Shown in pieces: positions 37,773 through 50,044 of a DNA stretch of 64,000 nt. The notes under the pieces were generated by a model. It had not been told where the DNA came from. It ran no database searches and saw only the letters and a list, made by a program, of their open reading frames with translations. The stretch is from NCBI GenBank assembly GCA_019915015.1, contig JAHBBC010000021.1, positions 248,001-312,000 on the forward strand, read 5' to 3'. Origin of the DNA: Auriscalpium vulgare (lineage: Eukaryota > Basidiomycota > Agaricomycetes > Russulales > Auriscalpiaceae). Both the position numbers and the translations under genes were made by a program. The first letter of the stretch is position 1, and each line of letters begins with the position of its first letter.

Positions 37773-39391
37773 ATGGGTCATCAAGTCAAGCCTCCAGCAG
37801 AGCCTGTCACATTGGCAATCATCGGATGCGGTCAGCGCGGGTCGGTGAGTGTCTCCGAATCCCGATGTCGATGTCTGTCCAATTGCTGACCCGCTTATTA
37901 TAAGAATTATGCGCAGTACGCTCTGACGGATCCTGCGAAATGCAAAGTGGTCGCAATCGCAGAGCCCCGTCCCAAGACGAGGCGGCTCATTGCGAATATG
38001 TACAGCGTCGATGGTAGCCTTGTCTTCAAGACATGGAAGGACTTCTTCGATGCCTCCGCCGAGACTATCGCCACCATCGGCAAACGACTCGCAGATGCTG
38101 TGGTCATCGCCGTTCAAGACCACATGCATCTCGAACTGGTGCAGGCGTTCGCTTCGCAAGGGTACGATATCCTGTGCGAGAAGCCTATGGCAACTTCCAT
38201 TGAGGATTGTATACGCATGGAAACTGCGGTCAAGAATACGGGCATCATCTTTGGCATGGGTCACGGTAGGGCGTAGACCACATCGGACCATCTTCTGAAC
38301 GCTGACTTCGCTAGTCCTGCGATATTCACCATACAGCCTAGCCGTCACGGATGTAGTCCGGTCAGGGAAGCTGGGACAATTGATCAACGCCGTTCACGTC
38401 GAGCCTGTGGGGCATTGGCACTTTGCGCACTCCTACGTGCGGGGAAATTGGTCCAAGGAAGCCGAAAGCAGTTTCTCGCTAATGACGAAGAGTTGCCAGT
38501 GCGCACCTGTTGCCTCTACGTGCCCAGTCTCCGCTCATCAGCCAATAGCGACATCGATATTATCTGTCACTGGCTGTCGCCCGACACGCCTGCTCGCATC
38601 ACTTCTTTCGGTGGACTACAACATTTCCGTAAGTCAAGTAAACCTGCTGAAGCAGGAGACGCTACGAGATGCTTCGATTGTCCCATTGAGAAGTCGTGTC
38701 CGTACAGCGCAAAGAAGGGTGCGTCGCAGTACTTGCGTTATTGTCTTGATATCTGGCTGATTTTGATCCTGAAGTTTACTTGGACAAAGTCTCAGCGGGC
38801 CACCTGGGGTGGCCAGCATCTACCATCGTGGATGGTGTCCCGGACATCGAGAGTGTGACGGATGCCCTTCTGCAGGGTCCGTATGGCAAATGCGTCTATG
38901 AGAGTGACAACGACGTTTGCGACAATCAGGTACCCGTAGCTTCCCATCATTGAAAACACTCTCACTCTTTGCAGGTCGTAAATATTCAATTCGCTTCTGG
39001 GGCGACTGTGTCCTTCACGATGGTCGCCTATACCACCCTCATCTGCGACCGGCAGACTCGGCTTCACTTTACTCACGGTGAGATCATCGGCGACATGATA
39101 TCATTCACAGTGAACGACTTCCGCACTGGCAAGTCTACTGTTCACCATCCCAAGTCTGAAGGGGGTGGACACGGTGGCGGCGATCTGGGACTGGTCCGCA
39201 CCTTCGTAGAGGCGGTGCGGACTCGGCAGCAGGACATCCTGGGCACGGACGTCACGGAAGTTCTCAGGAGCCACCTGACTGTGTTTGCAGCGGAACATAG
39301 CAGACGGGAGGGGACGATAGTGGACTGTGTCGATTTCGAGCAACGCGCTCGCGAGACGTACGGGCTGAGGACAGAGGTCGCAGAGAATTGA
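37773..39391 (+). CDS. Gfo/Idh/MocA-family NAD(P)-dependent oxidoreductase
   Basis: Sugar- or inositol-type dehydrogenase family member. The start gives GHQVKPPAEPVTLAIIGCGQRG, the N-terminal Rossmann GxGxxG-type motif. After an intron comes KVVAIAEPRPKTRRL, VVIAVQDHMHLELVQAF, then the family's catalytic EKPMATSIEDC (Glu-Lys-Pro). The C-terminal domain contains GHWHFAHSYVRGNW, HDIDIICHWLSPDTPARITSFGG, a four-cysteine stretch (RCFDCPIEKSCPY), VVNIQFASGATVSFTMVAY and GGGHGGGDLGLVRTFVEA. The substrate cannot be told from sequence. The CxxC...C stretch lies where many MocA relatives carry a structural loop. The stop is at 39391. Confidence 0.9.
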
Positions 39392-39707
39392 TAGTCACAT
39401 ACCCGGCGCCGTTTGTAACTGTACTTCTTGAAAGTGTACTTACTCTAACCACAAATTGTACGGTAGCCTGATTTTGGATGATATGACTGGTGGTAGCTTG
39501 GAGGTGTCACAGGAACAACAAGGGGGAAACAATGCTATAGGTATCGCAAAAACAAGGCGCAGTGGCGGGAGGGTGTGTTAGGATGTGTCGCAGGGAGGAG
39601 GGAGAGTAAAAGCATCGCTAGGTATCGCAAATCGAGAGAAATGAGAGAGAAAAAAGCACAGCAGGTCAAAGCATTTCGGATAAACAAATAGAGCAGCGAG
39701 TAGATCG
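39392..39707. other. Convergent 3' region
   Basis: About 315 bases between the convergent stops of the oxidoreductase and the Cdt1-like gene. No gene seen. Confidence 0.5.
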
Positions 39708-41594
39708 TCAATCGTGGAGCTCCATCTCCCGACGGATTCGTTCGCGGACCTCCCGGAGGCCACCGCCTTCCTTCTTGACGCGTCGCGGACTCCTGGTGAG
39801 CAATTCCTCAGCGCTTTCGTCCTTCTTGCGGCTGGATCCCGGGCTCTTTGGCACCGATTTTGTCGGAGTGGCTGGATCAGTGGATGCTTGCGCCGGTGCA
39901 GGCATCTCCAGCCAGTCTTGACCAGTGATGTTCAGCTCCTTCAGGAAAAACGGACAGAGCGTCGTGAGCATTGTGAGAGATTCACGCGCTTCGGCTGCTG
40001 AGATAGGAACGGGGGATGATTTGAGGACAGCAGCGACGACGTCTGAAGAGGGTAAAGCCCGCCGCTTCCTTGTAGTGGGTGTACCGGTGCCGTTGGGACC
40101 AGCAAAAAGCCTAGACACGACTGTTGAGCGGATTATTACATGAAAATTGGAAGAAATGGAATTACATCCAAACGCTCTCTGCGACACCGCCCAAACGGCC
40201 CAGTAGCACCCGCCGCCTCAGTTCCTCTTGGCTCATTTTCAGCATCTGGTCGCGTGACATCTTCCCTCTGGGCGTCTCGCTGCCAGCCTTCGTGGGCGTG
40301 CTGGTCAGTGATTTCTGCCGGATACGCTCGTACAGTGCTTGCCGCCTTGAGCTGCTGGGAGTGTCAGGCGCGGTCGCGGCATTGGCTCCGCGCTGGTGAA
40401 CTGGGGTGGACGGCAAGGAATCACTGGTATCGGAGCGAGAAGGCGATAGAGAAGGCGTTTTAGGGGTCAGAAGGCCATAATCATTTGCCTGAGATCGTCT
40501 TGAGGGCGTCTGCGGGAAAAGGACGGAGTTCTTGGACGGTGATGCTGTCCTAGAAGAGGGTGTGATAGAGAAAGGAATGGCAAATTCGCGTGCTGCGGAA
40601 GACCTCTTTACAGGAGACTTGAGAGGTGAAGACCGTTTCATCCGAGCAGTGGGTGAGGGAGGCGTCTCCAGTATCTTCACAGACGAGGTCGCCTTGGGAG
40701 ATGACGAGGCAAGTAGCCTCGTTAGGGTAGAGGGTTTCGCAGGGATGATCAGTTGTGGTAGATCGGCCATGGGAATGTTTGGAACCGGGTTGGTATCTGG
40801 ATGGAGCTGGAGGGCATCTCAACGATCGAAACACCCGCCAGGAAATAGATGAAACGCATACCTCTGACCATCTGCGCAACTTGGTCAAGACCTCATATCG
40901 CCTCGTCTCACTTGCGGCCGTCCAGCGTGCCACCGCTGCCATTCCACTGCCCATGTCCTTGTCGAGGTCCATCTCCACCTCGATACCGATGCCGTAAGCG
41001 GGTACGCGCACACCAGCGGACTTGGACATGTGTGTGGTCGGGCTGATGGCGAAGCCCATGGCACCGCGAGTCCAGTCCTTGGGCTGTGCAGGTGGTTCGA
41101 ACTCCAAGAAAGGATTCTCGTCATCCACTGCCAAACTGGTGGACTTTGTGGGCGGTAGCGCGTCACCGGGCCACTCCCAAAGCCAGCAAAGACGCCGGAG
41201 GTCGTCCACGTCGAATCTGACGGTGAGACCAGAGTAGGCATTCAAAGAGTGATGGTTGAGAACATTTCTGACTATGCCGGTGTCTGAGGAAGGGGAGACG
41301 GCGCAGGAGGCCATTGCATGAGAGAGAGCATGTTGAAGTGCGGTCTGGACCTTGAACAAGCGGGAGAGGTTGGTAGGAAGAGACGACGCATCAGCCGTTG
41401 CAGGCTTCGCCTTTCTGACGGACTTGGGCGGTGAAATAGGGCTGGGAGAGAATCAGGAAAAGATGAGACGAGAGTGGATGGGTCGCTTACGCGGTGCGAA
41501 GTCTCTTGGGGGTGAGGGTCGCGTCGTCGTCGCTGTCAGATAGAGCACGCTTCTTGCGCGGTGATACTCGGAGGGCAGTGTAGAGATCTGACAT
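39708..41594 (-). CDS. Cdt1-like DNA replication licensing factor
   Basis: From 41594: [18 protein letters not shown] with an acidic SDSDDD and a basic KRLR, an intron, then [41 protein letters not shown] (a winged-helix-like CDT1 core) and [15 protein letters not shown] long Ser/Thr-Pro-rich linker (40500-40750) with many S/TP sites suits CDK control. The C-terminal winged helix holds [66 protein letters not shown] and [11 protein letters not shown], the best match to the Cdt1 C-terminal domain. Cdt1 loads Mcm2-7 at origins. The domain order supports the call, but overall conservation in fungi is low. The intron near 40805-40850 is hand-placed. Confidence 0.77.
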
Positions 41595-42172
41595 GATTGT
41601 GCGGCGACGACACGCGGGTGGGGAGGAAGGACGAGGACGGTTGGCCAGCGACGCGACCATTAACGCGTTCACGTGATGTTCCCACGAGCGTCGACGCCGT
41701 GGCCCCTCCGAGTCCGAGTCGTCGAGATCCCTGCATATCCGTTCGCAGCACGCAGCTGGGCGCGGGCAGCAGCGCTCGGACGCGCCTCGATGGCCTGTGC
41801 GGAGGTCTCAAGACCTGGGCGCAGCATGTCTGCGCTCCGCCCGCGCACGGACACTGGCACGACACTGGCACGCCCCCGGGCTTCGCATGCATGTCTGATG
41901 TCGCGATCTCCTTTGCAGGCTTTCCGCCTGACGTGATGGACACGCTGTGCACACGACGGCGTAACGCTCTTGTCCTAGGGTCCAGATAAGCGCTTCGCCA
42001 CCTTCTGCATGGAACGTGTGACCCCGTCTTTCACTTGCGCAGCTGCCCTCGACGCCCACCTGCCCGAGATTGCTCGGATGGTCTTGTCCGCAGCCCCATT
42101 CATTCTACTTAAGGACCGTCTGCGCGCTCGTTTCTGCTGACCGTTCCTTCCCCCCATCCACCACTAATCCCT
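41595..42172. other. Divergent promoter region between the Cdt1-like and CCCH genes
   Basis: About 580 bases, GC-rich, with chance open frames on both strands but no recognisable protein. A CT-rich stretch precedes 42173. Expected to hold two promoters. Confidence 0.4.
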
Positions 42173-43970
42173 ATGGACCCCGTCGTAAATAGGCCGACGA
42201 CCCAGCAGCAATGGTACGCCCATCCGCCATCACTCATGGCCTCTGACAGACCCAGCCGTCCACATAGGATGGAGCTCGTGGCTAAGGTTCACGGTGAGCG
42301 TTCTCATTGCCACACCAATCGCGCGTTCTCACATGGGCCGTCACAGATCTCTCCGACGCCACAGTGATGGAGAACGCAGAGCTTGTCAACAAGCTGAAGA
42401 AGTTAGAGAATGAACTGTCGGTTTGGAAGGATGCCCATTCTGCAGCTCGAGATGCCGCTGAGCGTGAAAAGAAGATCCACGAAGAGCAAGTCACCGCCCT
42501 CAGGCGCCAGAGGCCCGACGCCGTCGCCAATGCTGATGAGGTTTGTCGACCCCGCCATTCTCTCTCTATGTCATGGTGGTTCTTGCCGTTACCCTGCAGG
42601 CCGGTCTCATCTACTGTGTCATCGATGGCACCAGGACCTTCTTCACTGCTTCCTATCTGAAGGACGGTGATGAAGGCGGTCGCCGTGCGGGTCAGGACCT
42701 CATTCGTGCCATCAATGGTTACGTCTACAATGACAGAGCTTGTGAGAAGAAGGATAATACTGTCTGGATAGCCGTCTATGTCGAGAAGAAACGCCTCGTC
42801 GAAGACCTTGGCGAAGTCTGTACCGCCGAGCAGTTTGCCGGATTTTGTGATGGCCTCAGTCAGGCCTCAGACTTCCTGCATATTATAGACGTCGCCAACA
42901 AGAAGGATGCTGACTACAAGATTCGGCGTAGGGTGTTTCTGCTCTCCCTATCGCCGTTACTCATGGCAGGAAATAGAGTATCTGCAGACGTATGCGAAGC
43001 TCTCGCAAACACAGCGCTTCTTTTTCACAGGTATGTAATCTGTGCTCTAGGGCATCGCTTTGGCTAATGCTGCTGTCAGGTGGATACGGATCGGAACTCT
43101 CTTTCATCGCTGCGTTTGCGGAGGCTGCCTCGGCTACGAGCAAGCTGGTTGTAATCCAGAGTCACAATGCTCCTGCCTCCGGCAGCTTCGCTAACTTGCC
43201 GATCCTTCAAGTCGATGACATGTTTATGAAAACCATTCCTGTTGCAAGCTACATCCCTCGGCAGTCGACGGTGGATCAAACCCCTCGGATCACCTCCGTC
43301 TCGCCCACGGTCGACGACGAGATGGTCTCGCAAATCAGGTCTCCGACCTCGCTATCCTTCGGGGTGCCGCGTAGGGCCGCAGTCATTGATCCTTCATTGG
43401 TGTGTCCCGATCTTGCAAGTATACATTGACGATCACTCATCCTATTACAGCCCCTTTACAAGCGTCAGTCTGCGTATGCAGCTGTCGCTGTGCCTCTGCT
43501 CACACGCCCACAGAGAACCCGCCGCCTTGCAATGAGCATTATCTGTTGGACGAATGTTCCAAGAACGTGCGTTCTATGTCGTTCGCTATGAGAGAAACAA
43601 TGTGACTTTGATTTTGCAGGGGAGGTGCAAGTATTCACATGATTACATCTTGACGGACGACCAGCTTGCCACGCTTGCGAAGAACGCTAAGCAGTCTCCG
43701 TGCTGGTTCTTGAATAACAGTACGTCCTAGCCCGGCCGATCAGAAACAGCTCACTGAATTCGTGTCAGGCATGCAGTGCCCGTACGGCGAAACATGCTGC
43801 TGGGGGCATGTCTGCCCCTTTGGCGTCAAGTGCCATTTCTTGAGCAAGGATAAATGCCGCTTCAAAGGCCGTAAGTTACTCACCCGTCAATGTAGTGCTA
43901 TTACCCTTGCTCACTTACTGGACCTATAGCTGGCATGCATCGTCCGAAGGGAGACTCCCCCACCTTCTGA
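42173..43970 (+). CDS. Tandem CCCH zinc-finger protein with an N-terminal NYN/PIN-like domain
   Basis: The start gives MDPVVNRPTTQQQW. A coiled coil follows (ENAELVNKLKKLENELSVWKD), then a conserved domain beginning LIYCVIDGTRTFFTASYLKDG and containing RRAGQDLIRAINGYVYND and VWIAVYVEKKRLVEDLGE. The D-G at a strand end and the helix order look like a NYN/PIN-type fold (inference). The C-terminal half carries zinc fingers of type C-x8-C-x5-C-x3-H, split by an intron (CNEHYLLDECSKN|GRCKYSH), then CWFLNNSMQCPYGETCCWGH and CPFGVKCHFL. An intron donor inside 43466-43470 is needed to reach the first finger in frame. Such proteins usually bind RNA. The stop at 43968-43970 follows PGMHRPKGDSPTF. Confidence 0.83.
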
Positions 43971-44294
43971 GATCCTGAGTCTACATACGCAGACATATTT
44001 TGAAAGTGTAAGAAAGGCCTCCTGAAAGATATGTATTCGGCACGATCCGTAGGTGTACGAGCAGATATGTGTAATTCCCTTCGATACGTCCGTTATAAAG
44101 ACTGCTGAGATGCGACAAGTCCTGATCTCATTTACGACCCATCCGAGGATCGGAGGCCCTGGAACGTTGGTTACAATCAATTGTCCACGGCCAACCCCGG
44201 TACAGCACCCGTGAGAATATCGATTGCGCTGCTCAAGGGTAGTCCGACTCGGCAGACACTAAATCACCTAGTGACTCTCTCGTTTACCCCCACC
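43971..44294. other. Intergenic region upstream of RDI1
   Basis: About 325 bases. No gene seen; holds the RDI1 promoter. Confidence 0.4.
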
Positions 44295-45275
44295 ATGTCC
44301 GCAGTACGTCCTTCTTTGCTGCTCCCTCTGTAAGCTGTGTCTGACCAAAGCATCAGCCTCATGACGGCGATGACTTTGAGCCCACCAACGCAGTAGGTAT
44401 GAAGCAGCCATGCCTGTCCTGCGCAACGTTCTTTGTTAATGACATGAATTCTCGACAAGGTTACAAGCCTACTGCAGTCAAGTCGCTGGACGAGTACCAG
44501 AATCTCGATGCCGGCGATGAGAGCTTGGCGCGATGGAAGGCCAGCCTTGGGATCAGCAACGCACCGGCGGGTGATACCAGCAAGCCCAAGGTAAGACTGT
44601 CCCTATTCTCGATCGCGTGCCCGCTGCATCTCACAATAACACAACAGCTCACGGTCTTGAGCCTCGAGCTCACGTCTCCGTCTCTACCGCCCGGCAAAAC
44701 GATCAAGGTCGATATCCAGAACCAAGCGCAGCTCGCTGAGCTGAAGAACAAGCCGATCCAGGTGAAAGAGGGCGCCGAGTATCAGTGTGTTCAAGCCATC
44801 TATCCTTTCGTCCGCATGTTGATTTCGATTGAAGGGTCTACATCAACTTCACTATCAATCACTCGATCGTCACGGTAGGTGGCGATTGCAAGCTTTATAG
44901 CTTTCAGCGTCTGACAGCATCAATATAGGGCGCGCGATATCTCCAAGTGGTGAAGCGTAGCGGTATCAGAGGTTCGCACATCCTCCTTCCGTTCCGGAGC
45001 TCTGCAATCTGACAATATGCTCGATCCTGCAGTGGAGAAGGTGGATGCGATGCTCGGCTCGTACGGCGTCCAGGCAGAGCCGCGACACGTTTCCGTCGTC
45101 CAAGACGATTTCCCGTCTGGCATGCTGGCTCGCGGGGTGTACAACGTCAAGAGCCGGGTGACTGATTTTGACGGCGGTATCTTCGCGGGTGCGTGTCCTA
45201 ACCGATGGCGATTGACGCTGTGCTGACCTGGGAACAGAGTGGGACTGGCTCTTCAAGATCGGAAAGGACTGGTGA
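44295..45275 (+). CDS. RDI1: Rho GDP-dissociation inhibitor
   Basis: Cytosolic chaperone that extracts prenylated Rho/Cdc42 GTPases from membranes and blocks nucleotide exchange. The tiny first exon MSA is joined to PHDGDDFEPTNAV, then GYKPTAVKSLDEYQNLDAGDE, the regulatory arm. The immunoglobulin-like domain follows: LTVLSLELTSPSLPPGKTI, LAELKNKPIQVKEGAEY, ARYLQVVKRSGI, AMLGSYGVQAEPRHV, DDFPSGMLARGVYNVKSRVTD, and WDWLFKIGKDW before the stop. Five short introns are needed; the one after NAV uses a donor overlapping an in-frame GTAG. The order and lengths match fungal RhoGDI throughout. Confidence 0.95.
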
Positions 45276-45405
45276 ATGGAGATCGAGGATTCATGGGTGT
45301 TGCTCGCAATATTACTCTCTATAACATGTATGGATGGCTACCAGTGCGTTGATAAGATAAGATCGTTGGTTCAGCTGGCTGCGGAATGGAGGCGACCGCA
45401 CCTTC

Positions 45406-46757
45406 ATGCCGCTCATACGACTCTTGCGCTCCTCGCACAGCCGGGGTCTTCTTCCACGGAGACCACCACGAACACTGAGCTGGCCCTGTCACAGCCCAGC
45501 ACGGCACACGCGACCGAATACCACCACAGCGCACATACCGCCAGACCACCCTGGCATCCCCAGCCCCAGCCAGCTTCCCTCCACTCCCAAGTCATGGGTT
45601 GACCGCATGCCCGCAAAAGTCCAACCCTACCTATACCTGATACGCATAGACAAGCCCATCGGCACCCTCCTGCTCTACTATCCATGCAGTACGTCCAAGC
45701 CCACCTCCCACACACATGCCTCACTCTTCCACACCACCAGCGTGGTCGATCACCATGGCAGCCTACGCGCTGAACACGCCAGCCTCCGTGCCGCTCACGT
45801 ATCTGGGCCTCTTCGGCGTCGGCGCGCTCGTGATGCGCGGGGCGGGGTGCACGATCAACGACCTCTGGGACAGGAACCTAGACAAGGCCGTTGGTGAGCA
45901 CGCGCTCCCCCTTGTCGCTCACGCACGCTGTATCTCATGCATTCCACGCAGAGCGCACGAAGACGCGTCCGCTTGCGCGAGGCGACATCACGCCGCGCCA
46001 GGCGGTCGCGTTCCTCGTCCCGCAGATGTCCGCGGGGCTTGCGGTCCTCACGCAGCTCAACTGGTACAGGTGCGCATCTCACAGAGTGTGCGTGGCGTCA
46101 TGGTGGTCTGATGGAAACGCTTGTGTGTAGCATCTTGCTGGGCGCATCATCGCTGTCCGTGGTGATCATATACCCTCTGATGAAGCGCATCACGCACTGG
46201 CCCCAGGCCGTTCTCGGTGCGCATCCATGCACTGCCGTTATATTGTTCCCGTCGCTCATCATGCCACTGCATGCCCAGGTCTCGCCTTCAACTGGGGCGC
46301 CCTCCTCGGGTGGTCTGCCGTCGCCGGCGCCGTGAACTGGGCTGTCGCCGCGCCGCTCTACGCCGGCGGCATCCTGTGGACGCTCGTCTACGACAGCATC
46401 TACGCGCACCAGGACAAGCACGACGACCGGACGGCCGGCATTCGCTCCACCGCGCTGCTCTTCGGCGAGCGCACGCGCCCGATCCTATACGCGTTCTCCG
46501 CGTCGTCGGTGGGCTTCCTCACGCTCGCGGGGTACATGAACGCGCAGGGCGCACCGTTCTACCTCGGTGTGGGCCTCGCCGCAGCGCAGCTGGCGCGCGT
46601 CGTGCATGGTACAGATTTCAACAATCGCGAGAGCTGCGCGCGGGGGTTTGTGGGCTGCGGGTGGGCGGGTTTCTGGGTGTGGATGGCGGCGCTGGGCGAT
46701 TATGCATATTTGAGGCTGTCTGACGAAAATGACGATGAGCAGACTGACCGAAACTAA
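45406..46757 (+). CDS. COQ2: 4-hydroxybenzoate polyprenyltransferase
   Basis: Mitochondrial inner-membrane prenyltransferase that attaches the polyprenyl tail to 4-hydroxybenzoate in ubiquinone synthesis. The start gives an Arg/Ser-rich presequence ([20 protein letters not shown]). Then come [19 protein letters not shown], an intron, [11 protein letters not shown], and the first Asp-rich motif in [16 protein letters not shown]. Further landmarks are [40 protein letters not shown], and the second Asp motif in [20 protein letters not shown]. About seven hydrophobic helices are visible. Four introns of 50-100 bp interrupt it. Both metal-diphosphate motifs are intact. Confidence 0.95.
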
Positions 46758-46972
46758 AGCACAATGATTTTATTAGCTAAGCTAAGTAATGCAACGTTGG
46801 CGAAGTCGTAAGGGTACTGAGTCCGTCCTGAATGTGACAAGGTGGTGGGATAGGGAAATGTGGATGAACCTCAAGCAAAGGTGATGGTAATCCGAAGTCC
46901 TTGTGTATCCAGTAACCGTGCGTAGAGAACCAGTATGGTGAGAAAACAAATACATTGTGCATTCTGTTACTA

Positions 46973-48962
46973 TCATGCGGACTCCGGATGAAAAGCCACA
47001 GCAGCGTGGGTACGGGACTTGAGCCAGCCTTGGAATGCGACAACGCAGAGCGTCCAGCAGAACGCTGAGCATGTGACGGCGACCGTGATATTGAGAAACA
47101 TCATAACGTCTGCAAGACATGGATCAGTTCACCGAGCGATATAAGCCAACCTCACGCGGCAACCTACCATCATGGCCTTTATAACGCATGGCGGCGAGAG
47201 TAATCTCATCATCGCTAAGGATGAAAGAGAGGCCTCCGCAAGCCAAAAAGAAGCTGGCGAGGGCTTCAGATGGTGGACGCGATGGCAGGATAGAGCGAGG
47301 CGGGCCGAGCCAGACAAAAAAGTACGTCAAGCAGCGGAGGACGGCGAAACCGACCAGGAAATAACCCCATAAGGCGTGGATTTGTACCTGCGCGCAATCA
47401 ATGTGCTGCAAGGCGCAAGAGGAACGGGAGATCAGCTTACCTGGAAGACATATTTTTGATGATGTACACTCATCGCGGCTCCGGTGACGCCAATGACCAC
47501 CGCGGGGAAGGGATTGAAGCTGCCGACATAGCTCGCAGGCTCTGCGACAATCTCACTGCTCGCGTTGCCATCTTTCAGCGAGGACGTAGAGATGGCAGCG
47601 AGCCACCGACGGATGCGTCGCGACTCGAGCCCCATCCCCATCAGGCCGGCAAACCAGAACATCACGGCAATACTGATGTGTTGCACTTGCTTGGTGGTGT
47701 AAGGGTCACCCGAATGGGCGCTGAAGCGTTCCATCCAGGTGTTGGTGCTCCCGTAGAAGAGAATGACGGCGGACTCGACAAATTCAGCGGAAACATGTGT
47801 TCCGACGGGCGCACGATTCCACGCCCAGCCCTTGTCCGAGAAGGAGCCAAGGAAACGGGCGAAGGTGACCAGACCGTAGCACCAGAATATTCCGCCCTCT
47901 GTTGATCAAGTCGATGAGTGCTGACCATGACAAGGAGATAAGAAGACGCGCGCTGATCAGGTGGGCCAGACACCTGTTCAGATAGTTGCCGCGGCAGCCG
48001 CCAGTGTAGACCGCAACGCCGAACACGAACTGCGCGAGGCCGGCAAAGACGAGCGAACGCTCCAACGTGGCAAACACGACGCTGCCCAGCCGGCGCAAGA
48101 ACGGAACCTTCGCTGCCAGAGTGCGCTCGGATGCTGGCGTCGCGGGGTAGTCGTGGACATCGTCCGCCCATTGAGCGGCGTCTGTAAAGCTGCGCGATTG
48201 GGTGAGCGGCGTGAGATCTTCCTCGAGGTTGATGTACTCGGCGCCATAACCGAGCGGCGGATTTTGCCCAAGGACAACGTACTTCCAGAACGTTCGAAGG
48301 GAAAACGACTCGTTCCGGACGTAGGAAAGCAACCGGTTGAACGTAGCGATCAAGTCCACGGCCGAAACGACCACAGCCAAGAGCAGGATGAAGTAGCTTT
48401 GAGAAGAGTGTTTCTGGCCCTCATACCTGCGACACCTGTTGAGGAGACACTTAAACGGACAACGGAACATGGAACCTTACATATTGGCGGTCAGCTTGCG
48501 ATAGAGGGAACTCGCTGAACAGCCCAGGACAACGAAGACCCAGAATAAGATCATTGAGAGCCCGTGCCATGAGTGCTTGACAGAGCGCAGTGCGATACCT
48601 GCGGGACCGAGTGAGACCGAGAAGCGGCGGGCCACATGAAAGCCGACGCACCAGCAGGAAGGGCGCCGAAAAATGCAGCAGACATGAATGCTATGTGCAA
48701 CGCCATGAGGGCCGGGAAGCGCTTGTCGTTGGCAGGTCGGGGCGTGGACATCGGTTTCGTTGATGTGTTCTTTGGGGGCGGAGTGGCCGTGGGGATGTCC
48801 ATAACGGGGGACGAGCGGGATTGTCCAGGGGCTGGCGGGTGCGGGCTCGGGGTGGCGGGGAAGTAAAACATCGGGTAGGGGGGCAGGGTGCGGGGACACT
48901 GCGGCGGGGAAGGCAGCGGGGAGGAGGAGGAGGATTGGGATCGAGAGAGGCAAGAGATGCAT
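46973..48962 (-). CDS. YTP1: Ytp1-family multi-pass membrane protein, with an apparent frame break near its N-terminus
   Basis: Fungal plasma-membrane or secretory-pathway protein of unknown function with DUF2427 and YTP1 domains. The start at 48962 gives a signal peptide (LLPLSIPILLLLPAAFPAA), then a His-rich HPHGHSAPKEHINETDV, a DUF2427 hallmark. The next conserved block (RFPALMALHIAFMSAAFFGALPAG) is in another frame, shifted by one base somewhere in 48722-48755; the only GT-AG fix would be a 28-base intron. After it splicing is normal: IALRSVKHSWHGLS, LYRKLTANMYEGQKHSSQ, LVFAGLAQFVFGVAVYTG, HISIAVMFWFAGLMGMGLESR, YFFVWLGPPRSILPSRPP, ASFFLACGGLSFILS, and a last helix ending HPESA. About 9-10 transmembrane helices are present. 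Confidence 0.85.
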
Positions 48963-50044
48963 GGGGGCGAGGGGGGCGGCGGGCGGGCGGTATTCGCAAG
49001 AGAGCAGGAGGCACGTTATAAGGCAGGAGCAGGAGGTATGTTACAAGGCAGCCGCGACCGGCGGGCCACCCTTACAGTAACAGAACGACTATCTCCTGTG
49101 ACAATGAAGGTCAGCCACGAAGACTACATAGCCACCATGTGCTGCGGATGCGCTGCGCAGAATATCTGAAGGTTTGGAACTGGCTTCGAGCCATGCTGCG
49201 GATTATATATCTTCTGTGCCCAGGTCAGCAATGGACGTTAATCGCGTGCCCGCCTCACGCGTGCCGTCCCTCCCCGCCGTCCCTACGTGCGCTGAGTGAA
49301 TTTTTACGGAGATATGTGAGAGGGTCCAAGGCTCGAGGCCTGCTTTACATCTGGAGGGATTGCATTTGTGCTCGGTCGGGAGGCAGAAAGTCAGCTTCAG
49401 ACGCGCGCACGAACATGGTGTACGTCCATCGTGGATCCAGGGCCATCGGGAAGGAGAGTGGGGCAGCCGAGCGCTACCTTGTGCCAGCGCCTGCAGACGT
49501 GCGCGACGACGCTCTAGCAGCCAAGCCTGGGTGTAGCATGAAGTGAGACGGCTTGACATGGGGACTTCGGATGTCTGCAAGACTCACGGAAATTTCTTGC
49601 AGGATTTCGACGTTCGTCATCGGGCATGAGCCCCAGTCAAAAGTCCGGCGGTCCCGTCGCGATCGTGTGGGTTTACAAAGGACCTGTCACCGGAAACTCG
49701 TTGGGAGGGGATGGTGTCCGTTCTGTAGCGACATAGGTAGCATGTGATAACCAGACCTCTCGAAACTCACACGCGCGTCGTGCATTTGTGCTCGCAACAC
49801 CTATCCTATCCAACATTTGCAACACAGTGCGCACGCCAATTGCAGTCGACACGCCCGTGTCTCTCATCGCGCTTTCTCGGTGTGCGTTGATCGGTTCCGC
49901 ACAATCCACACCCACAGCTGTTCGAGATCAATACATCGAGTCTCTGCCTCTCTGTGCCGTCTCTCTGCGCCGTCTCTCTGCGCCGTCTCTCTGCGCTGTC
50001 TCTTCGCTGTCTCTCTGTGCCATCCTTCCCCACTCCCCATCAAC
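48963..50044. other. Region between YTP1 and the transposase gene
   Basis: About 1.08 kb without a supported gene. The first 100 bases are the YTP1 promoter. The 5' end of the CACTA element should lie in here, but I could not identify its terminal inverted repeat. A 13-bp minisatellite occupies 49940-50022. Confidence 0.4.
49940..50022 (+). repeat. Short minisatellite in the transposase 5' leader
   Basis: Units close to CGTCTCTCTGCGC repeat about six times in tandem with small changes, ending 22 bases before the transposase start codon. Pyrimidine-rich, so it may be part of the promoter or 5' untranslated region. Confidence 0.85.
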
